A stretch of DNA of 64,000 nucleotides, from positions 111,727-175,726 of the forward strand of contig NZ_JBKFGH010000022.1 of assembly GCF_051233475.1 (NCBI RefSeq). The letters run 5' to 3'. A program made the position numbers and the translations under genes. The DNA is from Bacillus_BU sp051233475 (GTDB lineage Bacteria; Bacillota; Bacilli; Bacillales; Cytobacillaceae). The notes beneath the pieces were generated by a model that saw only the letters and a program-made list of their open reading frames with translations, was not told the DNA's origin and did not search any database. Below, piece by piece: positions 62,013 through 64,000 of the stretch. Every line of letters begins with the position of its first letter. Within the stretch, counting starts at the first letter, position 1.

Positions 62013-63664
62013 TGAATAATCCATCAGTGATCAAAGTTGACCGTCGTGATGGTAAATTGGCTATGGCTCATTTTTATGTAGCCTTTACTGCATTGGCAAT
62101 CGGGGGACTTGCAGGACTTTTACAAACTTGGGTCCGTTCTGGTGAATTTACATTGCCTGCAGGTATTGGGTACTATCAAATATTAACTGTTCATGGTGTT
62201 TTATTAGGTCTAGTATTAACAACGTTCTTTATTATGGGCTTCCAGCATTCTGCTACAAGCGCATCGTCAGGTGCTTATTCAGACGGTGCCCGCAGAACCG
62301 GTTGGATTGGTTTTTGGGTTATGACAGCAGGAACAGTATTAGCCGCTGTAATGATTCTCTTAAATCAGGCAACAGTCCTATATACTTTTTATGCACCTTT
62401 ACAAGCACATCCACTTTATTATGTTGGATTAACGCTTGTTGTTGTAGGAAGTTGGATCGATGGTGCTGCGATCTGTGCTACATATGTGAAATGGCGTAAA
62501 GCTAATCCAGGTAAAACAAGCCCATTAATGACCTATATGTCGCTTGTAAATACGATGTTATGGTATATCGCAACACTTGGCGTAGCCGCAACTGTTCTTA
62601 TTCAATTATTACCTTGGTCATTAGAATTAGTTCCAACTGTTAACGTATTAGTCAGCCGTACTTTATTCTGGTATTTCGGTCACCCACTTGTTTATTTCTG
62701 GTTATTACCGGCTTATATGGCATGGTATACCGTCATTCCAAAAGTAATTGGTGCAAAGATATTCTCTGACTCACTGGCACGACTATCGTTTTTGCTCTTT
62801 ATCTTATTCTCATTCCCAGTAGGGTTCCACCACCAATTAACTGAGCCTGGTATTGATCCAGCCTGGAAATTCTTACAGGTTGTTCTAACATTCTTAGTTG
62901 TTATTCCGTCTTTAATGACAGCATTCTCGTTATTTGCCACATTTGAAACCTATGGTCGTTCAAAAGGCTCAAAAGGTTTGTTTGGATGGGTGAAAAAGCT
63001 TCCTTGGGGAGACGCTCGTTTTGTTGTACCGTTCATCGGAATGCTTGCTTTCATTCCTGCCGGTGCAGGTGGTATGGTTAACGCTTCTCACCAAATGAAC
63101 CAAGTTGTCCACAATACTGTTTGGGTTACTGGTCACTTCCATTTAACTGTTGCAACAGCTGTTGTGATTACTTTCTTTGGTGTTTCTTATTGGTTAGTTC
63201 CGCATTTAACTGGTAGAGTCCTTACAAAGGCTATGAATAAATTATGTATTCTACAAGGTGTTCTTTGGGCAATCGGCATGACCTTCATGTCTGGAGGAAT
63301 GCACGCCGCAGGTTTACTTGGTGCTCCTCGCCGCTCAGCATTTTCTGACTATGCAGGTTCAGCCCAAGCAGCTGAATGGATTCCATATCAAATTGCTCAA
63401 GCGGTTGGCGGTAGTATCCTATTTATTTCAGTAATATTAATGGTTTACATTTTTATCAGACTTGCTTTCTTTGCGCCTAAAGGTGTTCAAGAGTTTCCTA
63501 TGGGTGAAGTGGATGAAAATGCTGAGCCAACTCCAGCCGTATTTGAGAATTGGAAAATTTGGCTTGGATTAGCAGCATTACTAATCGTGTTTGCTTATAC
63601 TGTTCCACTTACAGATATCATTCAGAACTCACCTGTCGGATCACCAGGATATAAACCTTGGTAA
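62012..63664 (+). CDS. cbaA: Cytochrome c oxidase subunit I (b(o/a)3-type)
   Basis: The product is 550 aa with about 13 membrane helices. A heme-copper oxidase of family B: the CuB His and its neighbour in GHPLVYFWLLPAY, and later heme ligands in HQMNQVVHNTVWVTGHFHLTVA. It reduces O2 and pumps protons. With the Sco chaperone and hydrogenase genes it outlines a respiratory chain in the window. Confidence 0.96.
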   Translation: MNNPSVIKVDRRDGKLAMAHFYVAFTALAIGGLAGLLQTWVRSGEFTLPAGIGYYQILTVHGVLLGLVLTTFFIMGFQHSATSASSGAYSDGARRTGWIGFWVMTAGTVLAAVMILLNQATVLYTFYAPLQAHPLYYVGLTLVVVGSWIDGAAICATYVKWRKANPGKTSPLMTYMSLVNTMLWYIATLGVAATVLIQLLPWSLELVPTVNVLVSRTLFWYFGHPLVYFWLLPAYMAWYTVIPKVIGAKIFSDSLARLSFLLFILFSFPVGFHHQLTEPGIDPAWKFLQVVLTFLVVIPSLMTAFSLFATFETYGRSKGSKGLFGWVKKLPWGDARFVVPFIGMLAFIPAGAGGMVNASHQMNQVVHNTVWVTGHFHLTVATAVVITFFGVSYWLVPHLTGRVLTKAMNKLCILQGVLWAIGMTFMSGGMHAAGLLGAPRRSAFSDYAGSAQAAEWIPYQIAQAVGGSILFISVILMVYIFIRLAFFAPKGVQEFPMGEVDENAEPTPAVFENWKIWLGLAALLIVFAYTVPLTDIIQNSPVGSPGYKPW

Positions 63665-63680
63665 AATAAAGGCTTCAAAA

Positions 63681-63716
63681 AGGAAAACCGCTTTGGAAAT
63701 CCAAAGCGGTTTTTTT
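63681..63716 (+). terminator. Intrinsic terminator of the oxidase operon
   Basis: AACCGCTTTGG and CCAAAGCGGTT pair around AAAT, followed by TTTTTT. Confidence 0.9.
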
Positions 63717-63720
63717 ATTT

Positions 63721-63904
63721 GGCTGTGTTAAAGCGCAATGTTGATTTTGAGCACTCTGTTGATTGGAGCGGAAGGTGCGAGACTCCTGCGGGAGAAGGTG
63801 TCACGGGAGACCCCACAGGCGCTATGGCGCCGAGGAGGCTCCCGGACTCCCCCGCGGAAAGGGAGCACCTGGAGCGGAAATCAACAGCCAAATAGAACAG
63901 AGCC
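63721..63904. mobile_element. MITE-like element, copy 5
   Basis: The left end GGCTGTGTTAAA is perfect; the right end TAGAACAGAGCC matches 9 of 12. Flanks TTTTATTT and TTTTGTTT match at 7 of 8. It is inserted directly after the oxidase terminator and is 184 bp long, the same as copy 1. Confidence 0.8.
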
Positions 63905-63923
63905 TTTTGTTTAAAAATTAATC

Positions 63924-64000
63924 TTAAAGCTGATAAATACTGCTGTATTTTTCTTTTAAATATTTTACTAGGTATTCGGCATTTAAGCTTTCGCCGGTGA
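63924..64000 (-). CDS. Possible C-terminal end of a gene continuing beyond the window
   Basis: One minus-strand frame entering from the right edge reads TGESLNAEYLVKYLKEKYSS to a TAA at 63924-63926, a helix-like sequence. Only about 24 codons are visible, so this is tentative. Confidence 0.4.
   Translation of the reverse strand, partial: TGESLNAEYLVKYLKEKYSSIYQL

Overview
The window reads as chromosomal backbone of a low-GC, endospore-forming Bacillaceae (Bacillus/Neobacillus type). Indicators are an SspL-type spore protein gene, the BcsA/YpbQ alkylpyrone pair, DynA, CspD, bacilliredoxin, MntR and IlvA, together with A+T-rich intergenic DNA, GGAGG-type ribosome binding sites and many TTG/GTG starts. 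From memory of B. subtilis gene order, most of the window is collinear with the xpt-pbuX to ypmS interval, with several insertions; this order should be confirmed by alignment.

Layout. 1-5.9 kb: an rsgA paralogue (truncated by the window edge) behind what looks like a leader-peptide attenuator, a DUF4397 gene, a candidate small RNA, ypmS, sco, degV, a 53-bp tandem array and an orphan class D sortase. 5.97-17.4 kb: a [NiFe] hydrogenase island, all on the minus strand, in the order tatA, tatC, small subunit, large subunit, cytochrome b, maturation protease, a Cys-rich unknown, hypA, hypB, hypF, hypC, hypD, hypE. It lies between ilvA/ypmP and degV/sco. 17.5-36.7 kb: ilvA, ypmP, plsC, a 52-bp tandem array, dfrA-thyA, a secreted Pro-Pro-endopeptidase-like protease, terC, ypjP, an aminotransferase, ypiP, bacilliredoxin, cvfC, an ABC-F ATPase, ypgQ, fhs, metA. 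37-42.4 kb: mntR, topB and a split feoA-feoB1-feoB2 iron transporter. 43-58 kb: cspD, two RNase-H-fold genes, an EamA transporter, sspL, ypcP, an aminotransferase with a MocR-type regulator, a sulfurtransferase, dynA, a Fur-box-controlled 31-aa membrane peptide, and the ypbQ-bcsA pair. 58.4-64 kb: pbuX-xpt behind a guanine riboswitch, then a ba3-type cytochrome oxidase operon on the plus strand.

How parts work together. The hydrogenase small subunit carries a Tat signal, a Tat pair is encoded directly upstream, and the cytochrome b subunit would pass electrons from H2 to quinone. The window also encodes a terminal oxidase and a Sco-type copper chaperone, so respiratory H2 oxidation is plausible. 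The small subunit lacks the two extra cysteines of the classic O2-tolerant type.

The non-coding fraction is unusually structured. A MITE-like family of about 185 bp (five copies, 12-bp terminal inverted repeats, 8-bp target duplications) has re-written the C-terminus of one gene, received a nested insertion in another copy, and sits inside the xpt leader. Two tandem arrays have periods of 52 and 53 bp (five helical turns) with the same embedded palindrome, and a third family of palindromic intergenic repeats occurs at three loci.
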